DNA of 64,000 nucleotides from Hirundichthys speculiger (taxonomy: Eukaryota; Chordata; Actinopteri; Beloniformes; Exocoetidae). The DNA is taken from NCBI GenBank assembly GCA_018398805.1, contig JAGFBZ010000934.1, forward strand, positions 434,001-498,000. Direction: 5' to 3'. Made by a program: the position numbers and the translations under genes. The notes under the pieces were generated by a model. That model saw only the letters and a list, made by a program, of their open reading frames with translations. It had not been told where the DNA came from and searched no databases. Of the stretch, positions 23,221 to 33,378 are shown one piece after another; the first letter of the stretch is position 1; every line of letters begins with the position of its first letter.

Positions 23221-24110
23221 AGTAACACCAGGTTGTGATCTGCTCTGCCGAGTGGGGGGAGGGCAGTGACACTGTATGCGTCCTTGGTATTTGCATACAG
23301 GAGGTCCAGAGTTTTATTGTCTCTAGTGGGGCAGTCAACATACTGGTAAAAAGTTGGTAAAGTCTTATCCAGTGTGACATGATTAAAGTCCCCAGTTATG
23401 GTGATGAATGCGTTTGGTTGCTGGTTTTGAAGTTTCGCCACAGTGGAGTGGATAGTGTCCATTGCAACACCCGCATCAGCTGATGGCGGGATGTAAACAA
23501 CAACAACAATGGCGGAGGTGAACTCTCTGGGTAGGTAGAACGGGCGCATCCCCACAGCTAACAGTTCAATGTCCGAGCAACAGAGACGTTCCCTAACATG
23601 CACGTGTCCGGGATTACACCACCTCTCATTCACCAAAAGCGCAATCCCGCCACCCTTCTTCTTACCGCTCGTTACAACGTTTCTGTCCGCCCGGACGGTC
23701 GTGAAGCCGGGTACGCTCACGCTGTGGTCCGGGATGAGCGAGTGCAGCCATGTCTCCGTAAAACACATGAAACTGGCCTCACGGTATTCCCGCTGGGTCT
23801 TAACTAGCGCGGTGAGCTCGTCCATTTTGTTCCCCAGAGACCTCACGTTCCCCATAAGCACCGCCGGTACGGAGGGTTTGTATTTCCTCCTCTTCGCCTT
23901 GAGTTTCGCTCCAGCCCGGCAGCCCCGTCGTTTCCTCCGTAGCTCCTGCGGGATGTTTGGCCTCGCTCCAGGCGGCAGCAGCGCTGGTGGTTGTAACGCC
24001 ATCAGCTGCTCCCGAGTGTAAACAATGCCGCTCCACTCCGCGCAGCACTCCGGTCCGAAAGTTATAAAAATAACCAGGAGAATTACGAGAACGCGTTTGG
24101 TAGACTCCAT
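23205..24110 (-). pseudogene. LINE apurinic-type endonuclease region
   Basis: The frame starts at ATG 24110. After a hydrophobic N-terminal stretch and basic linker, endonuclease motifs appear in order: MGNVRSLGNKMDEL (Asn), MCFTETWLHS (catalytic Glu), GGGIALLVNERWCNPGH, VVVVYIPPSAD, ITGDFNH (Asp/Asn pair) and LGRADHNLVLL (Asp-His pair). This domain nicks target DNA. Family members make it as one protein with the RT; here the frame leaves the RT frame near 23200 because of one indel in a run of G. Confidence 0.88.
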
Positions 24111-24405
24111 TGTGCCAAAAACGTGTTAAGTAGTGCAAAAAAGCAATAAAATAGCTATACAAAGGACAAAATAAGACGAAAAAAACACCAACATTAACGG
24201 GAGTTACTGCAACAGGCTGCTGCTCTGCGCAGCGCCAGAGTTGATCTTTGGATGGCCCTGTGTGCGACGTGGCATGGGCGACCAGACGTGATCCAGCGGA
24301 CCCAAAGATGTGCAGGCTTGGACGGCCAGCAAGGAGGCTGACGGTGGAGGAGGCTTGCTCGCCATGTCTGTGCCCACGACAGGGGGTGGGAAGCTGAGCG
24401 ATTCC

Positions 24406-24415
24406 AAGGAGGGGG
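24406..24415 (+). promoter_or_regulatory. Polypurine tract
   Basis: AAGGAGGGGG lies directly before the TGTC start of the 3' LTR, the position where plus-strand DNA synthesis is primed. Confidence 0.85.
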
Positions 24416-26553
24416 TGTCAAATGACCCTGAGAGATCGTTGGAATCAGCTCAGCTTCTAATCAATAATCACTATTAACTCTGTGCGTTAAAGGAGAGACG
24501 GATGTGACATGAGGAGGTACATAGGCCAGAGTGGAGTAACAGAAAAAGTGGTAATTGATGTGATTTGGAATCAATCTATAAGCAATGACATGGGTGATTC
24601 AATAATTCAATGATCAGAACCGATGATTGATCAGAAAGATGTATTGTAGATGTATTCGGTATGATTTGGATCAGGACTGTGAGTCTCTGCTGCAGCGGCT
24701 GAGTGGAGGTCACTGTGTACCCAGAGGAATAAAAACAACGGCTATGTTTATCAAAACAAGGGGGAGAGATCTTGCAGCAGCTGGGTGATGTAATGTAAAC
24801 AGAAGTAACAGAAGAAGAGGTGATTTACGTGATTTGTAAGCAATTCCTAATCAATGAAATGTATGAAATGTGTGTGTGATTCAATAATTAATGATCAGAA
24901 ATAAGGGGGGATAGATCCATGTTGGCTCTGTGTCGTAATTAACTGTGAGCTGAGGTAAGCGACCGGAGGTCACTGTGCCGCAAATGGAATGTACCCATAT
25001 GTTTATCAAAACAGGAGAAGGGATCATGCAGTAGCGGGTGATGTAATGTAAACACAAGCCAGGACTAGTCTAAACAATAAAGTAACTTCGCCATACACAA
25101 TACTGGGGCCAGGTGTCTGGGTCAAATGGCGATGTCATCAGCTCAGCTCAGAAGGGCCTTGGCGAGGTGGGGCTGTGTGTTTGATACAGAGCGGTACATG
25201 GGCTCCGGACTGCAGACGGAGGTTTGTTACCGAATCTGTTATTAAACACGAACCAATCAATCAATCAGTTAATGTAACGTTGGAACATACATTGATAAGT
25301 AGATCGTTAGAAAAAGGGTTAGCGTTAGCTGATAAGCTTTAGCTTAACGGGCTGTATAGCCACGTCAACAAGGTAACCTTGGATTGGTGGTGCCATGATG
25401 TCATGATGATTAAGGTGAACGCCCCTGCCAAATCTGTAAACATGTGAAGTCATTGTGGGATGTGTGTTATGCATGATTATGTAAAATTATGCACGCCTCT
25501 GTATATGTGAATAACCAATCAGAAGTGTCATGTGAGTTTGAGGGAAATTATGTATGCATATGCAAAGGTGAGAGAACCAATAAGATGAAGGCTGGTGCAG
25601 GGCGAGCAAGGAGAGAGAGAGCGCATAAAAAGAGAAGGCAGAAGGACTCTGGGTGGATTCCTGGAGCGATTTCATATGAAGAAGGACTAGCTGGGGACCT
25701 GGACGAGCAACCCCCATCTGGAGGATTAACTGGAAGGAATTACTTCAAGAAAAGAAGACAGAAAGACGCTTGGAACAGGATCTACGAATTTTTCCCCAAT
25801 TCTTGAAGGAATAATTGGAGCCTTTTTGGTTAGCCTAGCTCACCGCTAGCAAGGAGGAGGGGCCGGATCAGCATACCTGCAGGCCTGATCGTTTGAGCTC
25901 TCTCTCTCCCTCCCTGCCAGCGGCCTTGAACCCGCATAGTGGCCACATGCGTCTCTCAGCCTGTCCTTGACCAACCAGATGAACTGATCAGTAAGCCACA
26001 GCTTTAATTTGCCTTTTTAGAATTATAAATTGTATAACCAATCAATGCTGTTGCTTGCTTAACCTTGCTAATCTGCTTTAATAAATATACAAACTGTCAT
26101 AAGACGTTGTTGTGGACATTACATCTGTATTCAGAATTTTGAAGACTTGTTTATGCCTCTGCACTAACACACAGGTTCTTATGGGTTATTTTAGCCACAT
26201 TTTTGTCAAATTGTCCCTGAGGCTCGCTGTCCGAGCCGCTAAAGTTTTCCTAGCCTGTAACAAGAGCCCAGATCGTGAGAGAAGAGCTGCCGTTAACAGA
26301 CGTGACCGATAGCTGGACTTCGAGCCACCACCGGCTATTCCTCTGAAGGACAGTTATTGGAGTGAGCGGGGGCATACGTTTGGAAGTAGGCAGTGAGAGC
26401 TAGGCGTATCTTCTCGACACCAGCTTAAATAAGTTGAGGAAATCTAGTGAGGAACCTCTCCTAGACCGCAACTTCTTACCCGTAGGATGGAGAGCTGGTC
26501 CCCGTGACAGACTCTGCTAGTCAGAGACTGAACCAAAACTGGGGGATTTTACA
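24416..26553 (+). repeat. 3' LTR (2,138 bp)
   Basis: Same start and end as the 5' LTR. Against it I count about 7 substitutions and about 11 small indels, many in homopolymers or short repeats. A 105-codon frame (25489-25806) has a partner in the 5' LTR of the same length but different sequence because of two compensating 1-base indels; I do not regard it as a gene. Confidence 0.93.
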
Positions 26554-26554
26554 T

Positions 26555-26632
<78 letters not shown>

Positions 26633-26650
26633 GTGTGTGTGTGTGTGTGT
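26554..26650. repeat. (AT)n(GT)n microsatellite
   Basis: Compound dinucleotide repeat after the 3' LTR, the other half of the tract interrupted at 13180. Confidence 0.95.
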
Positions 26651-27722
26651 ATAAAACAGTATGTAAGGTCATATTAAAATAAAATTAAAAATGAAATTGA
26701 GTAAAAAGAATTTAAAAATCAAAATAATTACTTTGTAAATACTTTCTTTGTTTCTTTCATAAATAAAGCCAATAAAACTATTCCATCAAACCAATCCAGT
26801 CTGCCATTTTTCACTGTAGCTGCCATTATTACAAAAGCTGTTTATGTCCTCAAAATAAGATACTGTTATTTACACACAATCTTTAAAAATCCTGACAAAG
26901 CAACATTCTGTGTGATAACATTCTTCAGAGGCCATTTATCTACAATGCTGTCCATGAATTTCTATTAAACTGAGAGAATGCATTCTACCTTCATGATACC
27001 AATGGCACTGGAGCTCACAGACCTCAAATGCCTCGTCTTTGTTATTTTTGTTGCCTGCTTTTTGAATCCAGTGGAGCCGCTTCAGTTTGCCTTGAAATTT
27101 AATCAGTTTGTCCCTGGGTTTCTTCCAAAAAGGAGCTTCTCTGCAGCTCCAAAACTATGGAGTTTACTAGGAGAACCTTTGATCACATTCTCTTCACACA
27201 CTTAAATGGAGCAGAGCATGTACACCCTCAGCCTTCAAAAAAACACCCATCTTCTCTCAAATGAAAGAAGTATTTTTTGTTGCAATGCATTAATACAGCT
27301 TGTGAAGCTAAGAATGTGGCTGTGATTGAACTGAAAAGATCACGAATGGAACATTGAGGATACTTCATAAAAAATAATAACCTTCATTTGAAGAAAAAGG
27401 GCCTTAATTTCCTCATTTTCTTCTGAGCTTTTCCACATACTAACACTTGATGAAATGTTGAAAGTCACAAACAAATGGGCCAGATTGGAAAGAAGTGGTC
27501 ATTTGATTAGCAATGATTAACTGCTCTGTGTGAGTGGTTCATTGACATGGTTCATGACACTTGCCACATATCACTGACTCGGATCAAATGCCAAGCATGC
27601 TGGAGACTTTGGAGGAGTTGGTGGATGAGGAGTTGTGGAGTGATTTGCTGGCTGAAAGTCAGATAGATGAGTTTGGAGTTATTGCAGCACGTCTTTTTTT
27701 TCTTCTAGAATCATGCCACTCA
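26651..27722. other. Intergenic DNA
   Basis: No recognised repeat or gene. A short open frame at 26978-27205 has no family resemblance. Confidence 0.4.
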
Positions 27723-28050
27723 TAGTGGCAGCGTGCTGCAGTAACTCCGTGAGTCCCCAGATTCAACGTATCTCCACCGGGCTTTTAGATACCAAGGGCA
27801 GATTTGAATAGGAGTGGAAAAAGAAAAGATGGTGAAATTGCAGGGCTTGTCAATAACAGATGGTGTAATCCAGGGCATGCTACTGTGAAACATCGTTTCT
27901 ACAGCCCGGATATTGAACTGTAATCTGTGAGTTTTCATCCCTATTATTTACCTGCGTGTGATGTCATCAGCTCGGCCGTTGCTAAGCTACAGACACAACA
28001 AACCAGCACGTTCCTGGCCATCACTAGTGATTTCAACCACATCTCACCCT
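27723..28050 (+). pseudogene. Rex1/CR1-like LINE endonuclease fragment
   Basis: The plus strand carries broken pieces GLVNNRWCNPGHATVKHRFY, SPDIEL, SFHPYYLP, then CDVISSAVAKLQTQQTSTF and LAITSDFNHISP. These match the corresponding parts of the LINE at 23.2-24.1 kb (GGGIALLVNERWCNPGH, STVAKLQNQQPNAF, ITGDFNH). The segment with VYIPPSAD is deleted and stops interrupt the frame. It is an old relic. Confidence 0.82.
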
Positions 28051-28492
28051 TCTTCAACCATAGAAATGGTTGTGGAAAAATACATTTTGGGGGAAACGTT
28101 GTTTTACAAATGCAATAAAGAATTCAGATTTAACAAGCTAGAATTTTCTGTCTATAATTTTATGTCAGGCTTCACAGGGCTACAGCATGAATTGTGTTAT
28201 CCTGAAAGTTTGTTTTACAAGTGAAGTTTCAAAACCATTGAGGAGTTTGATAAAACTACCTTTCTCAAGCTCAGCCTCAGGAAAAGAAGATCCCTCTGCT
28301 ACACAGAGCTTTATTAGAGTAACCACCCTCAGAGAACACTATCTCAGATTAAAGTTCACATCGATGCTGAACAAGTAGCAGACAGATCAGCTGCTGAGGT
28401 GCTGCTGAGAAACTAAACCTAAGACAAACCAAAAAATAATAATTCAAGGGAACCTAAGAAAATTCCTGTGTTTTTTAAACATTATCATCAAC

Positions 28493-28947
28493 CTACTTCT
28501 TGGTAGAGGTTCCCTTGATAGAGTTCTGTATCATATGACCTTGTTTACTTAATGAAACACCTTGTTTCGGGGGTCTGGCGGCATTGTTGTTATGAGGGGT
28601 GGTTTGCTGTTGGTGGGGGGTTGCTGCAGGCATGTCTGGCCTACTCTGTCGTCTAGCCTTTTGCCCCTGCCAGGGTGTTTGTTGACTAGATCCCCATGAG
28701 ATGTGATTAGCCCCATGAGTGTGGGAGCTATGCGGAAGTCCTCCTGTTGGTCGGTGTCTGGCTGGCATCTGATTTTGAGCATGAACCCTGCTACAGTAGT
28801 CAGTTGGTGTCTGCTCCAAAAATCGACAGGCCACATATGACTGATCTGCATCTGGGTCATCCAACAGGACAACTTCAAGCTTGTGTTCCACAGAACAAAG
28901 TGCTTTTTTCGGATTGACCCCAGCACCATCTGCAAACTGAACACTAA
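28493..28947 (-). pseudogene. Unrecognised coding-like ORF cut by a Harbinger element
   Basis: A minus-strand frame ends at TAG 28493 and stays open up to the Harbinger insertion at 28947. It reads QFADGAGVNPKKALCSVEHK, then LDDPDADQSYVACRFLEQTP, then a Gln/Pro/Asn-rich tail. Beyond the insertion (from 30121) the frame continues to an in-frame ATG and further back to a pyrimidine-rich TTTGCAG that could be a splice acceptor. The balanced amino acid use looks like real protein. I do not recognise the family. It may be a last exon of a host gene, a retrocopy or part of a transposon. If it is functional DNA, the Harbinger insertion has broken it. Confidence 0.4.
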
Positions 28948-30117
28948 GGGCCTGATTTACTAAAGGTTTGCGTGCGTAAAAACGTGTGCAAACTTGACAT
29001 CACCCGCAAACCAATGTGCAAGCTGATCTACTAACCACGTGCAAAGAGGACTGCGCCTCTCAAATGAGCAAAATAGCACACGCTGTTCATTTAGTACTTT
29101 TGCCCTGATGAATAATCAATATGGGGCGTACCCGCCAGAAAGCGCTAAATACTGGGAGGGGAAAATGCAAATAGGTTCATTTACCACACGCAATGAGATT
29201 TACCAACCCTGAAAGTAATTGCGGGGATTGTGATTGCGTCTGTATTTAATACGTTCGAAAGGAAGGTGCTAATCTGCCCAGCATTACGCACCGATGGCTG
29301 CTGTTATTGTGGCAAGGAGGCGACATCGCCAAAATCAAAGAATACGCAGAGAGAGAGTCTTTCGGACTCGTGTAAATTTGTTTGGAATGAATGAAAACCA
29401 GATAGTTGAAACTTAAGGGCTGATTTGGAGCCGGTCACAAGCACATGCAAAAGGAGAAATATTTTATTTGAATGTTAAATCGAGTATTATTCAGCAAAAG
29501 GTTGCCACAGGAGGCACATTCATTTTTTTATTTGTGATAATAAATAAATCACGTGTTTTCATGGAGAAAAAAGTGTTTCTTATTGTGCGCCTACCTTGTT
29601 CTGCAGTTGGCTCTAGCGTGTTAGAGGCATCTCTTCCGCAGGCCCTCCACCTGTCTGTCTTGTTTGCCGAAGTTTTATTAAAGGCCACTTTTTCTTTAGT
29701 TCTTTGCCTTATATCTTGCCACCTTCTTTTAACCTCATCTGCCGTTCTTTTTGTCTTACCAACTGCATTTATTCTATCGCAGATTTTCTCCCATATTGCG
29801 TTTCTTTTGGTAATGTTTAAATTTCTTTGCTTTAGTTCATGAATGTGTTTATTTGCCTCTTCCACTAATATCTCTAACTCCAACTCGTCAAATTTCATTT
29901 TGCACTTGCGTCTATCCTGCTTTCCATCCAGACTCTCCATGGCGCAAACCGTAAGACACGCAACACCTCATTTAAATACTGCGGTTTGCACCTGTTATCA
30001 ATTGCGCGAGCATTCTTAGTTGATCACCCGCAAAACACACAACAACAGCACGCGCAAACTTTTTCAGTGCACACGCAATTTAGTACTCTTTATTTAGGAT
30101 CTTAGTAAATCAGGCCC
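28948..30117 (-). mobile_element. Harbinger-type element keeping only the Myb-like gene (1,170 bp)
   Basis: Perfect 16-bp terminal inverted repeats, GGGCCTGATTTACTAA and its reverse complement, with 3-bp duplications TAA at 28945-28947 and 30118-30120. A 3-bp TWA target is the signature of PIF/Harbinger. Subterminal DNA is rich in TTTGCG/CGCAAA motifs, possible protein binding sites. Autonomous relatives carry two genes, a DDE transposase and a Myb/SANT-like protein; only the second is present. Confidence 0.88.
29491..29940 (-). CDS. Myb/SANT-like DNA-binding protein of Harbinger type
   Basis: An intact 149-codon frame from ATG 29940 (MESLDGKQDRRKCKMKF). Residues about 14-85 form a Myb/SANT-like trihelical domain: ELEILVEEANKH, then NAIWEKICDRINAVGK, then TADEVKRRWQDIRQRTKEKV, with the spaced aromatic and hydrophobic residues of that fold. 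In Harbinger elements this accessory protein binds the element ends and helps bring the transposase to the nucleus. The C-terminal third is not conserved to my knowledge. No transposase lies in the element, so this product could only act on other copies. Confidence 0.82.
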   Translation of the reverse strand: MESLDGKQDRRKCKMKFDELELEILVEEANKHIHELKQRNLNITKRNAIWEKICDRINAVGKTKRTADEVKRRWQDIRQRTKEKVAFNKTSANKTDRWRACGRDASNTLEPTAEQGRRTIRNTFFSMKTRDLFIITNKKMNVPPVATFC

Positions 30118-30274
30118 TAAGTTCCATATAACAGGGGGATATCAGAGACAGACTGCAAAGTGAGCTTCCCACAAAGACAGCAGCCAAAAGAAGACTCTTT
30201 CCTCATCCTGTAAGCACTAGAGAACCAGGACTCTCCGCCCAGACAAACCAGAACTGACTGCCTGCAGCCAATCT

Positions 30275-30510
30275 CCAGTCTCATAGGGCTGCTAGGCGGC
30301 CTGACTTCAATCCCAGTGAACACTTGTGGGATCAGCTCGGGTGTGCTGTTAGTACCATAGTGACCAACACAACCATGTTGGTTGACTTGCAGCAAATGCT
30401 GGTAGAAGAATAGGATGCCATCCCACAGCAGCGGACCAGACCAGGCTGGTGAGCAGCATGAGGAGGTGCCAGGCTCTTGTAGCTGTGTACGGTTCTGCCA
30501 CATGCTACTG
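30275..30510 (+). pseudogene. Tc1-like transposase C-terminal fragment
   Basis: The plus strand reads PDFNPSEHLWDQLG, then TNTTMLVDLQQMLVEE, a stop, and DAIPQQ. This is the last catalytic block (DLNPIEHLWD) and following helices of Tc1-type transposases. It has several stops and no N-terminal part. Confidence 0.75.
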
Positions 30511-30741
30511 AGGTTCCTGTTTGGTAAATGAACAAAGTTTACTTGTCAACATGTCCTGTTTCTTGAGACTTCAATAATCCAATCCACCAAACAGAACCAA
30601 ACAAGATTCAACAGTAAAGAAAACAAACAAACAAACAAAAAAAAAAGCAAAAAAATACTTTTGGCCATGGCTTTCATGGGTACAATCCACATACTCAGCT
30701 CTGCTTGTTCCTGATTAAAGTGGCACCATTTAAAAGGAAAG

Positions 30742-31170
30742 AGAGAGAGCGCAGACCTCCGCCATGTGCAACAATTCCCCCATATAGCGATTTACAGATT
30801 GTGATAAAATCCACGTTCTTGATCAGATCCGGATCAGATCCGGATCAGCCTTTTGAAATTTGATAGAGGTTCTCATTGTCAATCCCTGAGTCAAATTGCA
30901 TGAGTTCTGGGCAATAATTATCAGAGATATTGAGAAACTAAATTTTCAGCCCTGTTGACCGCAATGTTATCGAAAATTTGAAAGTGATGCAGAATCCAGG
31001 ATTTCTTCCGGATCACACCCAAAATGAAATCAGCTCTTTCTTTTCACATTTCTGACAACTCCTAAAAATTTCATCAAAATCCATCCATAACTTTTTGAAT
31101 TATCTTGTAACCAGACAGACAGACAGACGATAAACGCCGGCAAAAACATAACCTCCTTGGCGGAGATAAT
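30742..31170 (-). repeat. Very abundant unclassified repeat, copy 1
   Basis: Read on the minus strand it begins with CTCCGCCAAGGAGGTTATG, passes a TCTGTCTGTCTG run, GGATTTTGATGAAATTTT, GATCCGGAAGAAATCC, TTGCGGTCAACAGGG, and ends GGCGGAGGTCTGCGCTCTC. The other main copy is at 46748-47155. GGCGGAG appears at both ends in opposite orientation. I remember this sequence as widespread in fish and other animals without a settled class. A local duplication of GATCAGATCCG is present near 30818-30845. Confidence 0.75.
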
Positions 31171-32090
31171 AAACAAGCTTTCCAATGGTTTAAGATATTT
31201 TGCCAAAAAGCAGAGAATGAGAATAAATTATGAGAGACAATGAATAAAAGAAGTTTCACGTGTTATTTCATGCCAAACTTGGTGTCATGCAATTGTGGTC
31301 TAAAACTCTATAAAATGTCACACACTGACAAATAGTCTTTGTCAGAGTGCCAGATGGACTGCATTGCCATATCTCAGGAGTCATACACTTTCACTCTGTC
31401 TATATGTAAAGATAGAACAAAAAAAGATTGCACAAATGTTTCAAAACAGCACCAACAACAAATGGAATCTATCAAATGCCAAATGATTGGTCTCACAGCA
31501 AGGAGACCATCTTATATGGACAAGGAATATACCAGATATATTTGGATTTAAGTCATTCAGCACTTTTTTTTCTTTTCTACACCACATATTATTTAAACTA
31601 TAGACTCCAAATGCAAAATATTAATTCTAGACCTTAACAATAATACAACAATGCAAATGTCAAAAAGAAAGTAAAGAAGGCAGTTTCAGTGGAAAAGGTG
31701 GAAAACAGTCAAATGACTGCAGCTCAGCTTGAATGTGGTGCTGCTCCATTTATCCAGGCAGGATGGAAAAGCCAATTCTTTCCACTCCAGTAAAGACTTG
31801 GATAATTGGGGTTTTGTATGAAGATTGACACCAGATGAAAGTTGGTTATTAACAAGGGGTGAAGCGTGGCAGATTGTTTATTAGAATCCTGTCACTATTT
31901 ACAACTCAAAACGGTAGTGCCTTGACATTGAGAGTTCAATTGGAAGTGAAGTTTCTAATTGATATTCTTGCAAAGGTAAGTTTCCAATGCAGACTTTGTT
32001 CCCCTTCACTTTCTTGAGGTGGTCTACTCTTGCACAGAGACTGTGATGCCCAGCATCAAACTATACACACTGCACACACACACACAGATG

Positions 32091-32147
<57 letters not shown>

Positions 32148-33206
32148 GTATATATATATAAATTAGGAGGGAAAGTAGCAGCTATCTTCTGCTATTTAAA
32201 TCCACTTGAGTAATTTGCCATCGGGAAATGCATACACCTCAGTAAGAGCAGAAGTTTTGATAGTCGGTGCCAAGGAGGGAAGAAACCCTCACTGATCTGA
32301 AGATATTGTTGCTGCTCATCGGTCTGGAAAGGGTTATCGGACCATTTCCAAATATTTCTAGTGTCCATCATTCTCTACTGAGAAGACTTTCAAGACAGCT
32401 GTTAATCTTCCCAGTTCACATCCCAATATGTTTACCCCAAGATTAGACTACAATGCTCAGAGAGTTTGTATAATTCTAAGATTCTCAGCAATATCAATAT
32501 TCACCACAGTACAATTAATATTGCACTGAAAGGCTTGTTTGGAATTGCTGTCAGGAGTCCTCCTCTTTAAAAAAAAACAACAACATCGCTCCACTGCTTA
32601 GATTTGAAATGTTATATCCAAACCAGTTACAAGATTTCTGAAACAGTATCCTCTGGACTCGCTTTGACATTCTGCCACAAAGCACACTGCCATGTTTGGT
32701 GAAAACCGCATGCAACAACAACAAAAGTTTAAATGCCTCATACCAACTATCAAGGACAGTGGTGGAGGAGTGATTTTTTTTTCTTGTTTTGTTTTGTTTT
32801 TGTCCCAGTACCTGGGCACTTTGAAGCCATTCAGTCAATCACAAACTCATCTGTATCCCAAAATATTTCACAGCCAAATGGGAGGCCATCTTTTCAAAGG
32901 CTAAAGCTTGTCAGAAATTGGGTCATTCCATAGGACAATCACACCAGCAAAACTTCAACAGAATAACTGGAAAAGTGCTGTAAATCAGTGGTCCCCAGCC
33001 CCAAACCCACAGACCACTTTAATGACAATATTTATTTAAATATAAATATTAAATGTAATACTTTCATGGACTGGTCTGTAAAATGTGCTGCAAGTCATAG
33101 ACAGATGTAATGAAGAGAATCCGGTCATTTTTCAAAATAAAACATCAATAAGACTCGGATAATAAACCATTGGAATGGGGACCCCTGCTGTAAATAGCAA
33201 GCGTTC
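31171..33206. other. Intergenic DNA with (TA)n microsatellite
   Basis: A (CA)n then (TA)n microsatellite lies at about 32075-32160. The rest holds only short frames without resemblance to known proteins. Blocks such as GGTGGAGGAGTGATTTTTTT and GTCCCAGTACCTGGGCACT near 32560-32830 resemble the end of a decayed Tc1-like element, but this is too weak to list. Confidence 0.4.
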
Positions 33207-33378
33207 GGGCTGCCGGGTGGTGCAGTGGTTAGGGCAGGAGACCCCATATACAGAGGCTACAGTCCTCATGTGGCTGGTTGTGGGTTCAACTCCCGGCCTG
33301 GATGACCCTTTGCCATGTGTTTTCCCTGTTTCCTGTCTCTCCTTCACTGTCAAATAAATGCCACTAGTACCAAAAAAT
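33207..33378 (+). repeat. tRNA-derived SINE, AFC/ROn-1-like
   Basis: It starts GGGCTGCCGGGTGGTGCAGT. The A box (GGTGCAGTGGTTAGGGC) lies near 33218 and the B box GGTTCAACTCC at 33283-33293, the normal spacing for a tRNA-like RNA polymerase III promoter. The body has AGAGGCTACAGTCCTCATGT, CCTTTGCCATGTG and CTGTCAAATAAATGCC, then an A-rich tail. This is the order found in AFC/ROn-1 SINEs of cichlids and relatives. No clear target duplication is seen. Confidence 0.78.

Larger units (their letters stand above)
20807..24215 (-). mobile_element. Rex1/CR1-like LINE, nearly full length, antisense in the LTR element
   Basis: On the minus strand it reads: 5' leader (about 24215-24111), endonuclease, reverse transcriptase, short 3' UTR, and a 3' end CCCCGGGGATCAATAAAGTA followed by a TTCTATTCTATTC-type run, as in Rex1/CR1-like fish LINEs that lack poly-A. 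About 3.4 kb. Two frame breaks were noted, near 23200 and near 21285. The exact 5' boundary is uncertain; a GATGG at both edges might be a short target duplication. The near-intact frames show it jumped recently, after the LTR element had formed. Confidence 0.88.
13181..26553 (+). mobile_element. LTR retroelement with macro-like gag, carrying a nested LINE
   Basis: The order is 5' LTR, tRNA-Lys-type primer site, gag, protease and a reverse transcriptase stub in successive frames, non-coding internal DNA with tandem repeats, an antisense LINE insertion, a polypurine tract and a 3' LTR. The gag-to-pro-to-pol frames step -1 each time as in several retroviruses, though the second step is better explained by an indel. 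Integrase, RNase H, most of RT and any envelope gene are missing, so the copy is non-autonomous. The two LTRs differ by only about 7 substitutions over about 2.14 kb (counted by eye), so insertion was recent. Flanks are (AT)n, and a precise target duplication cannot be read. Superfamily (Ty3-like or endogenous retrovirus-like) is not settled. Confidence 0.9.

Noticed and set aside
33207..33300. A tRNA gene
   Set aside because: A and B boxes are present, but they belong to a SINE head with a SINE body and tail; no full cloverleaf was seen.
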